DNA of 64,000 nucleotides from Aricia agestis (Eukaryota; Arthropoda; Insecta; Lepidoptera; Lycaenidae), in contig NC_056416.1 in NCBI RefSeq assembly GCF_905147365.1, forward strand, positions 7,956,001 to 8,020,000. Direction: 5' to 3'. The translations under genes were made by a program, and so were the position numbers. The notes beneath the pieces were generated by a model. It was given only the letters and a program-made list of their open reading frames with translations. It made no database searches and was not told the origin of the DNA. Each line of letters begins with the position of its first letter. The first letter of the stretch is position 1. Below are positions 48,891 to 58,993 of the stretch, one piece after another.

Positions 48891-48942
48891 GGCCATTTTA
48901 AGTTATTAAAAGTTATTGAAGTTTTAATAACTTAAAATGGCC
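48891..48942. repeat. Perfect 21-bp-arm hairpin
   Basis: GGCCATTTTAAGTTATTAAA(A), a 10-nt loop, then the exact complement. Located just after the putative primer-binding site. Confidence 0.8.
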
Positions 48943-49074
48943 TAGGACCTAAAGGTTATTTAATTTTATATTTTTTAGTTGCGTAATTATAGAATATTAA
49001 TAATAAGTAAGTACATAATTATAGGATTATTTTGTAAAAAATTCAATTTGTAAATATTTTAATATATTAAAATA

Positions 49075-49958
49075 TAACCTCCTCCTTTTTGGAAGTCGGT
49101 TAAAAAGTAGCCTAAGTTATAAGAATAAGAATATGTATATAAGTTAACCCTTCCTACATCCCGGCAAAATAGCTCCAGCCGTTTCAGATATTAGCCGGAA
49201 CAAACAGACAGACAGACAGACATACAGACAAAAATTGTAAAAAATATTGTTTTGGTGTACGTACCCTACATACATTCATATGCATGTAGTAAAAAACGGT
49301 TCTTTCAATATTACAAACAGACACTCCAATTTTATTTATATGTATAGATGTATAGATAGATGTTCCGCGCGGCTTCCCTTGCGTAATTTAGGAATTTCAT
49401 GCGACCGTACATTTTATAATATGGACCATGTCCGAAATAAACAATTTGAATTTGAATTTTTCCGCAAAAAAAATAGGCTATGTCCCTTAACGTGGTCTAT
49501 TCTTCATGTTTGCCAAGTAACATAAAATTGCTCCAGTAGTTCTTAAGAATCTTAAGATAATAATCATATAATTTCCCCCGTTTTTTCCACATTTTCCTCT
49601 ATTTCTTCGCTCCTATTAGTCGTTGAATAATAAAATATAGTTTATGGCCTTCCTCGATAAATGGGCTATCTAACACTGAAAGAATTTTTCAAATCGGACC
49701 AGTAGTTCCTGAGATTAGCGCGTTCAAATAAGCCCTTTCAAAAAATTTCTCCCCGTTTTTTCCACATTTTCCTCTATTTCTTCGTTCCTATTAGTCTTAG
49801 CGTGATAAATATAGCCTATAGCCTTCTTCGATAACTGGGCTATCTAACACTGAAAGAATTTTTCAAATCGGACCAGTAGTTCCTGAGATTAGCGCGTTCA
49901 AACAAACAAACAAACAAACTAACTAACAAACTCTGCAGAATTATAATATTAGTATAGA
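49075..49958 (-). mobile_element. Compound of minus-strand Helitron fragments and ggaagtcggtta repeat
   Basis: Starts with cctcctttttggaagtcggt. Helitron internal sequence follows (ccagccgtttcagatattag, ACAGACAG run at 49205-49228), and the unit ends attataatattagtataga at 49958, the reverse of a Helitron 5' end (A|TCTATACTAAT). The 3' CTAG border is lost. Confidence 0.65.
49572..49911 (-). repeat. Tandem duplication, ~175-bp period, within the Helitron fragment
   Basis: ccgttttttccacattttcc ... cggaccagtagttcctgaga occurs twice (gttttttcc at 49580 and 49755), nearly identical over most of the unit. Downstream is an ACAA/ACTA run. Confidence 0.8.
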
Positions 49959-50309
49959 TATTATTTTATTATCTTAAAAGTTTAGAAACTCCTGGACTAG
50001 AATGTTCCAGGATTTCTAGGAAGTAGTATTAATTTATCTGTTTGTTATATGGTGTGAGCTGTTGTAACTTTGTAAGCAATGGATATACAACAAATATTTA
50101 AATAAGAAGGCGTCTTTTGTAATATCACGAAATGTAAGTAATATGTCTTTTGTTTTATATGACATGCTAGAAATACGCAGCGAGGGTAAGGATTTTTTGT
50201 GTAAATCTTTAACCAAAAGTAGAGCTTTCTTTCCCTTTCGCTCGTAATTTCATAAAAATTCCATTAGCGTCCTTAATTTAAATACAAATATAAAATTGAG
50301 CAAGGTTAA
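49959..50309. other. AT-rich stretch, no gene seen
   Basis: Nothing recognised. Confidence 0.35.
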
Positions 50310-50319
50310 GTATATAGAC

Positions 50320-50410
50320 GGCCGTGACCCCTTGCTCGGTCATATTAATGAGGGGTGGGTGGGGGTCACACGGGTGTCTGGGGGTGCCGGGGGGTCGAAG
50401 GGGTCTGGTA
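50320..50410 (+). other. G-quadruplex-prone island, eight G-tracts
   Basis: 50352-50403: GGGG-T-GGG-T-GGGGG-TCACAC-GGG-TGTCT-GGGGG-TGCC-GGGGGG-TCGAA-GGGG. The strongest such motif in the window. Confidence 0.7.
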
Positions 50411-52104
50411 CACGATTCCGCTTAATTTCTCCTAATTCGCACCGATTAATGGACATTTGAGTGTATCAAATTGTTGTTTGTTTGCTTCCGTTTAATCTAT
50501 AGTGATTAGTGTGTTCGCGTTAGGATTTAAGGGTGTTTAGGGACTAAAGTCGAATCGAATGGTACTTTCTTAAGCAATTGACTTACCATTTCGATTGAAA
50601 TTTGTTGCCCACTGTGAGTGCGAACAAAGTATTTGTTATTGTACTTATCATCTTTGAGTACTCCTTACTGTAATTATACCTTACAATTATGTCAATATAT
50701 CAAGTACTAGATTTTACATCACAACATGTATACGGAAGAAACCTGTATTTACCGTACAATAACAATAAAATATAAGCCGTCTGTTTGCTGCGAAACAATT
50801 ATTTATGTATCGAAGTGCGAGTGACGTCGCGACCTCCGACAAGGTTGCCGGCCCACTTCCCTATGTATATCTGCTTGATTATATAAATGTGATGCTGAGC
50901 GATACATCCGCGCTGCTCTGCCACTATAATGCGAGCCTTTTCTAGCCTTCCAGTGGTACCAACTAAATTTACTAAAAGGTGCCGTTTGAGATTTTTTGCG
51001 AATCGTGATTTGTTAATTACCAGGATGTTCATTATATAGTTCTTAAATATTATTAGCAATTATCATTATCATTGTTAGAACACCACGGCTATTAGGAATT
51101 TAACTTTTTAGATTAGGTCGTAAATATTTTTCGTACTATGTGTAATGTAAAAATTTACCCGATCATAACTTTGAGTCCATTTATTTGCTATATAAGCTAT
51201 CACAATATCCCGAGACTCAATGTATTTTCATTCCAAATTTTATCAATGGCTTTAACGTGAAAAGCACACGGACAAACACGTACACATTGCATTCAAAATA
51301 TAAACGTATGGATGATTTATTAAACCTGTATCATATCATGCATTTTATTTTTTAAACATTATCGATAATATTGTTATTAAAAATAGAGCTATCGCAGTAA
51401 CCCTTTAAGCTATATTGATTAAACATGACTGTTTTTACATTTCAAGGGTATGTTGGCGGACCAATTAATTTTAAAATCAACTCAGTAATTGCAGGCTCGA
51501 CTTTATCAAACGAAAACATATTTTGGAATCGTCAAAACATTCGACGACAATTTCGTATCACCGTATCACTAGGAAGTAATTTGCTCTTGCAGAAGGCTAC
51601 AGTGATAACGCACTACTACATGTGCAATCTCGCTCTGTTGACAATGTGTGCGAACTGTTTGCCTACTACTATCAATGTAAATCCTTTCCAGAATGTCTTA
51701 GGCCTAGCCACATAAGCTTAAAAACAAGGTCGGCTATTGACATTTCCGGTGTTTTCACAATTTGCAAGAAAATGTAGCGCGGGCTCTACATTTGCCAAAA
51801 CACGTAATTTGCCTTTGAAACGACTGAAACAAAAACGATTGGTCCGTAATAAATGATGCTATTTATACCAATGACAAACAGTCTCGTCGATGATCGAGCA
51901 GATGGAAACCTTCCAGTCAACTTGTAAATTGGTTATTAGTGTATGTTTTCCAATTATTGTAGAGCATAATGCGACTCCATGCCGCACAATGCCGAGGTGT
52001 GCTAATGCTTAATTGGAACGTGATTAGTTTGACAGTGCTTGATTGTGCGTAACGTTACTGTAGTTGAAACATTCATCGTTGAGCATTATACCGAATAGTG
52101 CGCA
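50411..52104. other. AT-rich stretch, no gene seen
   Basis: No transposon ends recognised. A 96-codon frame (51425-51715) has no recognisable domain or splice context. Confidence 0.35.
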
Positions 52105-52107
52105 TTA

Positions 52108-52533
52108 GGGCCCTTCCACACGACGTTTTTTTACGCTTGTTTGTATCGATACAAAAGCAAGTTGAACGCTCAGCAAACGCAAGGAAACCAACACGTTTTA
52201 ACCTTTACATATGATCCTATATTTTTTGTATCGATACAAACGCCACGATTTTCGAGCGCAACTAGGACGTGCTGCGCGCTTGTATCGTGTCTGTATCGCG
52301 TTTATATCGAGTTCGTGTCGCGTTGTGTATATGACCACAGTACAGCGCGTTTCAACTTGCGTCTGTATCGATACAAACGCGTGTTATAATAGCGCTTCAT
52401 AAGCGTTTATCTTGCGTTTGTATCGATACAAACGCGCATTTCCTTTGCGTCAAAAACGTGTAATATCTGCCAAAACAAAACGCGATGAAAACGCGCAGAT
52501 GACGAGCGCATCAGAAACGACGTGGAAGGGCCC
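52108..52533. mobile_element. PIF/Harbinger-type MITE carrying a TATCGATA array
   Basis: TTA at 52105-52107 and 52534-52536. Ends GGGCCCTTCCACACGACGTT and cgacgtggaagggccc. Inside, the palindrome TGTATCGATACA recurs (TATCGATA at 52144, 52229, 52366 and 52421) with degenerate TATCGTG/TATCGCG/TATCGAG copies between. Frames of 63-82 codons are artefacts. Confidence 0.85.
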
Positions 52534-52579
52534 TTAGAGCTGCAATTAGAAAGCACAATGTGTTAATCTGTCGGACGGT

Positions 52580-52745
52580 GTAGTCGCTCCAAGGGTGTAG
52601 GGTGATAGGGTCGCGGGCACCTGCGTCTGCTTTGACATTGGCAGATAAGATACGACTATTATTTTGTCACTATCGGCCCAATGTCACAGTGACCTCAATG
52701 ACACGAGTGACGCGGCGTCACCGCGTTCGTCGCTCTGACCTTGCC
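52580..52745. other. Moderately GC-rich block
   Basis: ggtcgcgggcacctgcgtct then gacgcggcgtcaccgcgttc. No ORF. About 700 bp of AT-rich DNA follows with nothing recognised. Confidence 0.4.
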
Positions 52746-53443
52746 GTATTTATCTAATCTTCGCAAAAATAATATTAGCACGTTTATGTACATTTTACAC
52801 AAACGTGCACACAGAACAATGGTCAAGTACGGGCAACAACATGTTTAGGTGTTATGTCATTTTGTCATTCGGGCTAAATGTTGTATCTTAATTTTATAAC
52901 AAGTAGCAGAATTTATAGGATATGCAGTATGAATTTTATTCAAAGTTTTCAAATTACATATTTATGTTACTGATACCATTAAGCGTATCAAATTTCGGTG
53001 AATATTTAACCGTTATAAATATATTTTACTCTTTCTTAGCGGTCAGCTCAATCATTATGCGGCATACTGAAAGCTGCAAAAAGAACAAAAACCTATATAT
53101 ACGTAGGTGAAGTGGCATTTACTTGATAAAAATAGTAAAAATACACGTGAGGAAAACAAAATATTCACTGACGTCATGTAACAGAAATGTATATCATGGA
53201 ACTTTACACTTTAACTCCAAAAGAAGTTTTTCATCTTTATTACTTTATTATACTTCTTTAAAGAGATTTTATGTTTATTTTTATAATTACTATTAAATAG
53301 ACTTAATATGAATTTACTAAATTAAGGGTTACTTTATATTGCAGCAAAATAACTACTCGCGTTCCTTGCGAGTGGAGCGAAAAAAAATCATTTCAACAAT
53401 TTTAGCGCGAAGTCGAGGTAGCAGACCATTTATAATCCATACT

Positions 53444-53657
53444 TCCATACTAATATTATAAATGCGAAAGTGTGTCTGTCCGTCTGTCTGTCTGTTACCT
53501 CTTCACGCCCAAACAGCTGAACCGAGTTTGCTGAAATTTTGAATAGAGATACTTTGAGTCCCGGTAAACGACATAGGATACTTTTTATCCCGGAAAAATG
53601 TAAAGTTCCCGCGCGATAAACGAATTTTGGCGCAACGGAGTTGCGGGCGTCATCTAG
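53444..53657 (+). mobile_element. Short Helitron-like copy
   Basis: Starts TCCATACTAATATTATAAAT, then a GTCTGTCC tract and catctagt-type end gcgggcgtcatCTAG|T. The base before TC is T, not A, so the left border may have mutated. Confidence 0.82.
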
Positions 53658-53730
53658 TATTATAAGTATAAAAGGCATTTTTCTTTAAGTTCTCATACCG
53701 AAACATCACTAGAGGGAGTTAGGTTTATAA

Positions 53731-54080
53731 TAATAGCTCCCACACCGGTTTCGGTGACGGTGGCCGGTTTCATTGAAACCAGGCCAGCTACGCAGGAGTA
53801 ATTTTTATAGTGCCCAAGTGTGTACTGTAAGTGTGTGCGCAGTACACAAGAGCACTCTCTATTCCTTAACTCTCATAACCCACGACACGACTGGCGAGAG
53901 ATCAGGCGCAGGACTGACTTTTTACATGCCCATCCGACGCACGGATCATCTTACTTGTCAGACAATCAGGTGATCAGCCTGCATTATCCTAACCAAACTT
54001 GGAAATAACATGTTTCCAACGAATCGAACCCACGACCTTCGAGTCAAGAGCCGAGCTCTGAACCACTGGACCACGGAGGC
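53731..54080 (-). mobile_element. tRNA-derived SINE with 13-bp target duplication
   Basis: On the minus strand it begins gcctccgtggtccagtggtt (A box) with gtgggttcgattcg (B box). It continues through caggctgatcacctgattgt (seen on plus), tgatctctcgccag and ccggtttcattgaaacc to an ATT tail. GTTAGGTTTATAA (53718-53730) and GTTAGGTATATAA (54081-54093) flank it with one mismatch. A very common lepidopteran family; the head is not a functional tRNA gene. Confidence 0.88.
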
Positions 54081-54707
54081 GTTAGGTATATAACAAGTAT
54101 ATTATAAGTGTTATGTTATATAATAGTATGCTGTATAATAGTTCAGTAAGACACATATAATTTACGTGAGGACTGCACAGTACGCAGAGGTCATCTATTG
54201 TAACATCTAAGGACGAACATACAAAGTTAAAAAGACGTTTTTTGTCCGTTTGTTGACGCATTTGTTAAATGAATCCGTCTGCCACCTACACGATCTTTAT
54301 CTTGCGAATCACGGTAAAACATTTTGAGAAGGATCGTAATTTAAATAAATGTTAAAGGGATAAGAAGTAAACTAAATTAAAGTTAAGTAGATGATTAATC
54401 ATAATAATACTAGATAAGTGCGGTGATTAGTATTTTTTAACCATTTAGCTAATTTAAGATAATTTTATTTTCATTAAACTGCTGCTTCTTGAACATACAA
54501 CTAATTGCAAAACACCGTTTATCTAAGCTAAGAGAACCTGCTCTACTTTAGGAACTCTACCTAAGCTTGTATGTTTTTTTGTAATAAAAAAAACAAGCCT
54601 ATTTTAGTTATTTATACATGATCAAACGAACTTCCAAGTGAATGTCGATCAGTATTATATAAGTCCCTTTAATTATTTTTCTTTTATCTGTTTATTGTGT
54701 TGATAAC

Positions 54708-54813
54708 GCTATAATTCGATAACGGCTGGACCGATTTGGCTAATTTTAGTCTTAAAATGATTGTGGAAGTCCAGGGAAGGTTTAAGTGATACGAAGTTCG
54801 CCGGGACATCTAG
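54708..54813 (+). mobile_element. Helitron-like 3' fragment
   Basis: ataacggctggaccgatttg ... tccagggaaggtttaagtga ... gttcgccgggacatCTAG|T. Same sub-family as 32143-32292. Confidence 0.72.
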
Positions 54814-55324
54814 TTAATTATCAAAAATGTACTTATTTTTTAACTCTTAACCCTAAAATGCTTCTTGAAAAAGTTTTATTTTTATTTTTTCTAATGTATC
54901 TGAAGTAGTTTTTTTATACTTTATATACGTAAGTGTATATGCATGTATCGCAATGATAACTAGCTCGTGTTGCGACCTTCATCATCGTCATCACCCGGAA
55001 GGTATAACCGTTACAATTTTCCGAACTAGGAAGTATATCTATGGTCAGGGTCACAATATTGTTAACGATTGTACAATAATGGCGGCTATGCCACGTATTG
55101 TATCACGAAGGACATCGCTAATGATTCGATGTTTATCGCCGATTCGCTAATTAGACTGAATTCTTCCCCGAAACGTCATAAAACATGAAGCCTACTCAGG
55201 GTCGCAACACGCAGCCAATATGTGAAGGTTAATGTTTGTCATTGAAACCTCGGACACTAATAAATAACGGCATATATTGTTATCTCGTATAATTTGTTGG
55301 TTATTAAAATCCCCCTTGGTAATA

Positions 55325-55926
55325 AGATTTTCAACCGATTTCCAAAAAGGAGGAGGTTATACGTTCGGCTGTGGTTTTTTTATGTATGTTCAACGATTAC
55401 TCCGCCGTTTGTGAACCGATTTTCAACATTTTTCTTTTGTTATACATGGCATTGTTCCGTGTTGGTACCATGTTCACAAAAGTGGTGCTCTGATGATGGG
55501 AACCATGAATAATCGAGGGGACTCCTTGAAATTCAAATGGGAACATTTAAATATAGTTATTTTAATGTTATGTGATGTTTAATTCGTTGATCATATGCTA
55601 CCAAAAAGTAAGATTTTGCACCATGGTATACCACGGTTCTGAAGGTGCTGAACAGAACTCCTGATTCCTTATAGATACGTGCTTGAGAGTTTCGGCGTTA
55701 TTTAAAGAACATCATCATCATCACTACACCATGCATCATCACATTATGAGTTATGACCCTATTATTGGTACTTTTCGTAGTCTTATGGATCGAGACTGAT
55801 GTTTTTGATCATTATTCTGCAGTTTGTCTATTAATTTAAAACACCAAAAGTGTATAGAAAACCTTAAGGATAACTAAAAAGAGTAAAAATATTTTTTTAA
55901 ACAAAAAATTAAAACCGACTTCCAAT
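55325..55926 (+). repeat. Dispersed repeat with 'ccgacttccaaaaaggaggagg' ends
   Basis: Begins ttttcaaccgatttccaaaa, then ggaggaggttatacgttcgg and attactccgccgtttgtgaa; ends aaaaattaaaaccgacttcc. Sequence of this type is abundant in Lepidoptera. Transposon class not determined; no ORF. Confidence 0.6.
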
Positions 55927-57749
55927 GTAAAGACAATAGTAATTCTTAAATGAACTAAAAAGTATTAAATGTGTAACTCTTATTCTGTACTCTGTCTTTC
56001 TGTTCTCAATCTACATAATTTTGAAGTCGGTACCAGTCGTATAAGTTGCGGTCATATTTTGTCATAGAACTGGCCATTAGGTTAGCTGGTAGTGCTGGTA
56101 TATTTTTATGCTTTATTATACATACCGTATAACAAAGCACAAAAAATAAAGCTCATATAAAATACTTGTATTCATTAAGTATTTTGTATGAGCATTCAAT
56201 ATAATATACAGATGTGTTGTTACTTGTTATACAAGAATATACACACCTTCGTAAGTATAATCTTATCTGACATCAATTTGTATATGATTAGTAATGACCC
56301 AGTGTAGGTCATCTGTAATTTCCTCATAACATTGTACAATATTATTATCTTATCTATTGTTACGTTTCATTGTCAAAACAATTTTTGCGGAACCTCCTTC
56401 ACGACAAAAAAAAATCCTGTTTGGATTTTTTTTGTTACTTTTTTTTCTCCTGCCGTTATTTTTTTTTAAAACGGATTTGTCTCCCCTGTAAACGAAACGT
56501 CTTTGCCTTCTCAAAAAAATAATTCCTTCGACATGAAAAGAAATATATTAACAATTTTTCCCCTTGCGACAGCTTTGCGATAACATCATCTTAGTAGAAT
56601 GTTTATAAAGGGTATGTTCATCCCTCCTAAATTTAAGTTGCAAAGGGATACTTTAAGTATCGACCCTCCTTCCTATGTGCATTGGATGCTTGCTTATTTT
56701 TGCATCTAAGATAATAAATAAACAAGATTTCTGGATGTAAGCGACTCCTGAAATCGTCTGTGGTACCCAAAATTCTTTCGTCGTGTGCTCTGAGGCCAAC
56801 CTTGTTTGTCCTCGTAGAAATAAATCGTTACATTTTATTTAAAATATTAAATCTACAGTACCTCAAAATCATTTAAGGACCTCTTTAGTTATTCATGAAA
56901 AACCGGTCTACCACGGTCTACCATAATATACTTATTTCTCGATATTAAAAGACCTTCGTTCCATGGTATAGCTCATATCTATACAATTATTATAGAGGTT
57001 TTACGACTGATTCATAGATTAACGACTGTTTATGACACATATTTCTTGTCGCCAAGGTCGTTCCTTTGTTGATCAATTGCTATTTTTATTTCATCATCAC
57101 ATACTTCTGGAGAGCAAATCTTTTACATAAAGATGTCGATAAGTATCAGTGCAGTCTGTGCAGAATTTTAGAATGCGATTTAAAATAATCGAAGATTCCC
57201 ATTATGAAGTAAAATATAATACAGTATACTATAATTTATACCAAAAGTATATTTTTAAAAAATATACTAAGTATTATTGTGCCATCATAAGAATCATAAT
57301 AATCAAAAGTAAATACAGTTTACAGTGTTTATGGTTCTGTAAAATTCGAAACCGCTCTTCTTTCGGATATAGTGAGTGTATAATATTTCGGAGCGAGTTG
57401 TCTCAACCTTGCGAGGAGCCGCCGGCCTTGACATTGGCCATGATCTTGCGGCTATTATTAAATACTGGATCATCCGCGCCCAATAACAAAAAAATTAAAT
57501 GTCTAAATCTACATAATTTTTATTGCTATTAAATTGTATAATAAATGTAAATAAACAATTCCAGCTCCCACGTTCCAACCGAACAGCAAATAAGCTTTAC
57601 TATTAAGATCAGTAATGTTATCTCAATTTATATTTTGGGAATAATTTAAACTTAAGTAACACCGGAACATGCTTTGGACGAACACCGGAATAACCTTTAG
57701 TGCCTACCGTGCATTGCTATTTGGTCACGAGCAGCTGCCATAAAATTTC
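55927..57749. other. AT-rich intron next to the E75A exon
   Basis: Contains TGACCC-AGTGT-AGGTCA at 56295-56311, an everted pair of nuclear-receptor half-sites. A 127-codon plus frame (57149-57532) is AT-rich, antisense to the gene, and has no domain. Confidence 0.4.
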
Positions 57750-57756
57750 ACTCACC
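57750..57756 (-). other. 5' splice donor of the E75A exon
   Basis: On the minus strand the exon ends CTAG and the intron starts GTGAGT, a close match to the metazoan donor consensus. It gives a phase-1 intron. Reading through instead would add only Gly-Glu before a TGA, so splicing is the better interpretation. Confidence 0.85.
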
Positions 57757-58005
57757 TAGATCGGGGATGGAGCTGGAGGGCTCCTCGAAGGTCGGAGGCT
57801 TGTGCAGGCGCGGCGGAGGCGGCGGGGGCGGGGGCGGGCGCATGCACTGGATGACGGAGTGCGGCGGCGGCGGCGGCAGCAGGCCCGGAGCCCGGAACTC
57901 CTTGCCCGGGGGTGCCGGCAGCTCCAACCGCCTCGCGCTCATCATCTCCATCTCGTAGTGCTCCGGCGGCTCCCGCTTCGGCGACAGCTTCGGGTAGCAC
58001 TGCAT
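57756..58005 (-). CDS. E75: First coding exon of ecdysone-induced nuclear receptor E75, isoform A (partial gene)
   Basis: Seen: ATG at 58005-58003 opens 83 codons plus one base. The preceding context AAG gives a favourable -3 A. An in-frame TGA at 58035-58033 with no ATG in between fixes the start for this exon. The exon ends at a consensus donor, so the last codon begins with G. The peptide is rich in proline: P5 at residues 44-48, P9 at 57-65 inside MRPPPPPPPPP, an acidic/Met stretch at 15-22, and EEPSSSIPDL at 74-83. Known from memory: Drosophila E75A carries MRPPPPPPPP, then EEPSSSIPDLE directly before the first zinc finger (FDGTTVLC...). A split G|AA Glu codon here would continue it exactly. 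E75 is an ecdysone primary-response nuclear receptor with a haem-binding ligand domain that acts in the nucleus. The N-terminal A/B region seen here is isoform-specific; the zinc-finger exons must lie to the left. GC-rich codon use contrasts with the flanks. The coding call is strong; the E75A identity rests on recalled sequence and is not searched. Confidence 0.82.
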
Positions 58006-58330
58006 CTTCACTCGAGTTCGATAAAAAAGTTTTCACAAATAATATATCAGTATCAAAGTCACAAGCGCAAAAGTGCACGGCAGCGTAGTACGCGGGAGTA
58101 TAGTACGCGATGTACGAGCGGCAGCGCGCCGCCACACTCGCGGATCGTTCGCTCGCCGCGGCCAACTTTCTCCTACTGGCGCGCCGACGGCCGCGGCCGG
58201 ACGAAAGTGAATCTGCAGCGGCCCCCGCCCCCGCCCCAGGTATGCACCGCCCGCCCAGGGCCCGCCGCCCGCCGCCCGCTGCACAAACACGTTAACTTTA
58301 ACCTTAAATTCTGACCTATCGAGTGCAATG
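58006..58330 (-). promoter_or_regulatory. 5'UTR and putative promoter zone of the E75A exon (GC-rich)
   Basis: Upstream of the ATG lies about 300 bp of GC-rich, CpG-rich DNA in AT-rich surroundings. On the minus strand it holds two GC-box-like G-runs (58222-58237) and CGCG clusters. At its far edge is a nuclear-receptor half-site AGGTCA (minus, 58317-58312), next to an AGGTTA-A-AGTTAA direct-repeat-like sequence. No TATA box or initiator could be assigned, so the transcription start is unknown. A short pyrimidine run followed by AG just upstream of the ATG means an additional upstream non-coding exon cannot be excluded. Long open frames on either strand here and over the exon come from GC richness. 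Confidence 0.5.
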
Positions 58331-58993
58331 CTCCGCATGAACTTGTTAAATTATTACACTTTATTAAAGTTATCATTTTTTCATTATCAATATATAAAGA
58401 GTATCATTTTCATATCTCAAATGAAAACATAATTAATAGAAATATAACCCGTCGATCGTGGGAAAACGAGACCATCACACGATAGATATTCTATTGTGTC
58501 TCGTTCACCGGTGAGCGTATGGGGCTTGCCGCTTGATAAATTAATCCTGCTACGACTTGCGGGGCTCGGTATATTTTTGTGTGTACCACAGACCAGTTAT
58601 TATTTTCTCTATGCGAGTACATCATAATATAGTGGTTCTAGAAAAATCACTTCATCGTAGATACTTAGCTATTACGTGTAATTGTTACATGTTTATAACA
58701 TAGTCAGTAGTCACATTGTACTGAAGGATGGCCTTGGGAAAGGAAGCCAGTATGTCATAGTTCTACGTGAGGCGGCTTGGCTCGTCAGCACAATAATTGT
58801 ATCAGTGCGAATTTTATTCGCGTAACCTTCGCGCCCGCACCGAGCTCTTCCGTGATTGATTCACACAATATTATACTCGTTACATTGTTACGAATAATAA
58901 AATAAAATAAATTTACGAATACGAATAAATGTATAAAATATGCTACTTGTATTATTTGTTGAGAATTTCAAACAATTCTAAATTCTTAATCTA
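58331..58993. other. AT-rich upstream flank without recognised gene
   Basis: Sequence upstream of the E75A exon. I see no ORF, repeat family or RNA gene. A modest CpG-containing stretch lies at about 58735-58860. By position it could hold proximal control elements. Confidence 0.3.

Larger units (their letters stand above)
1..57755 (-). other. Presumed large intron downstream of the E75A exon (continues past the left edge)
   Basis: No second exon was found left of the donor. I looked for the reverse complement of the CxVCGDKASGFHYGVH zinc-finger coding pattern and did not see it. Scanning by eye can miss a 30-codon exon. In Drosophila the E75 A, B and C promoters are spread over tens of kilobases upstream of common exons, so a long repeat-filled intron fits. 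The individual repeats and islands are listed separately. Confidence 0.5.

Noticed and set aside
49205..49228. CRISPR-like array of GACA/ACAG units (also at 3567-3618)
   Set aside because: Simple tetranucleotide runs in eukaryotic transposons, with no spacers.
54011..54080. tRNA gene on the minus strand
   Set aside because: A and B boxes are present, but the sequence runs into a SINE body with a target duplication. It is a SINE head.
57149..57532. 127-codon plus-strand ORF, the second longest frame in the window
   Set aside because: Low-complexity Tyr/Ile/Lys-rich translation of AT DNA, antisense within the presumed intron, with no motif.
57752..58314. Long open frames overlapping the E75A exon (137-codon minus, 170-codon plus)
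   Set aside because: They are alternative frames of a GC-rich region and lack the E75-like peptide. The exon frame has a proper ATG after an in-frame stop and a donor.
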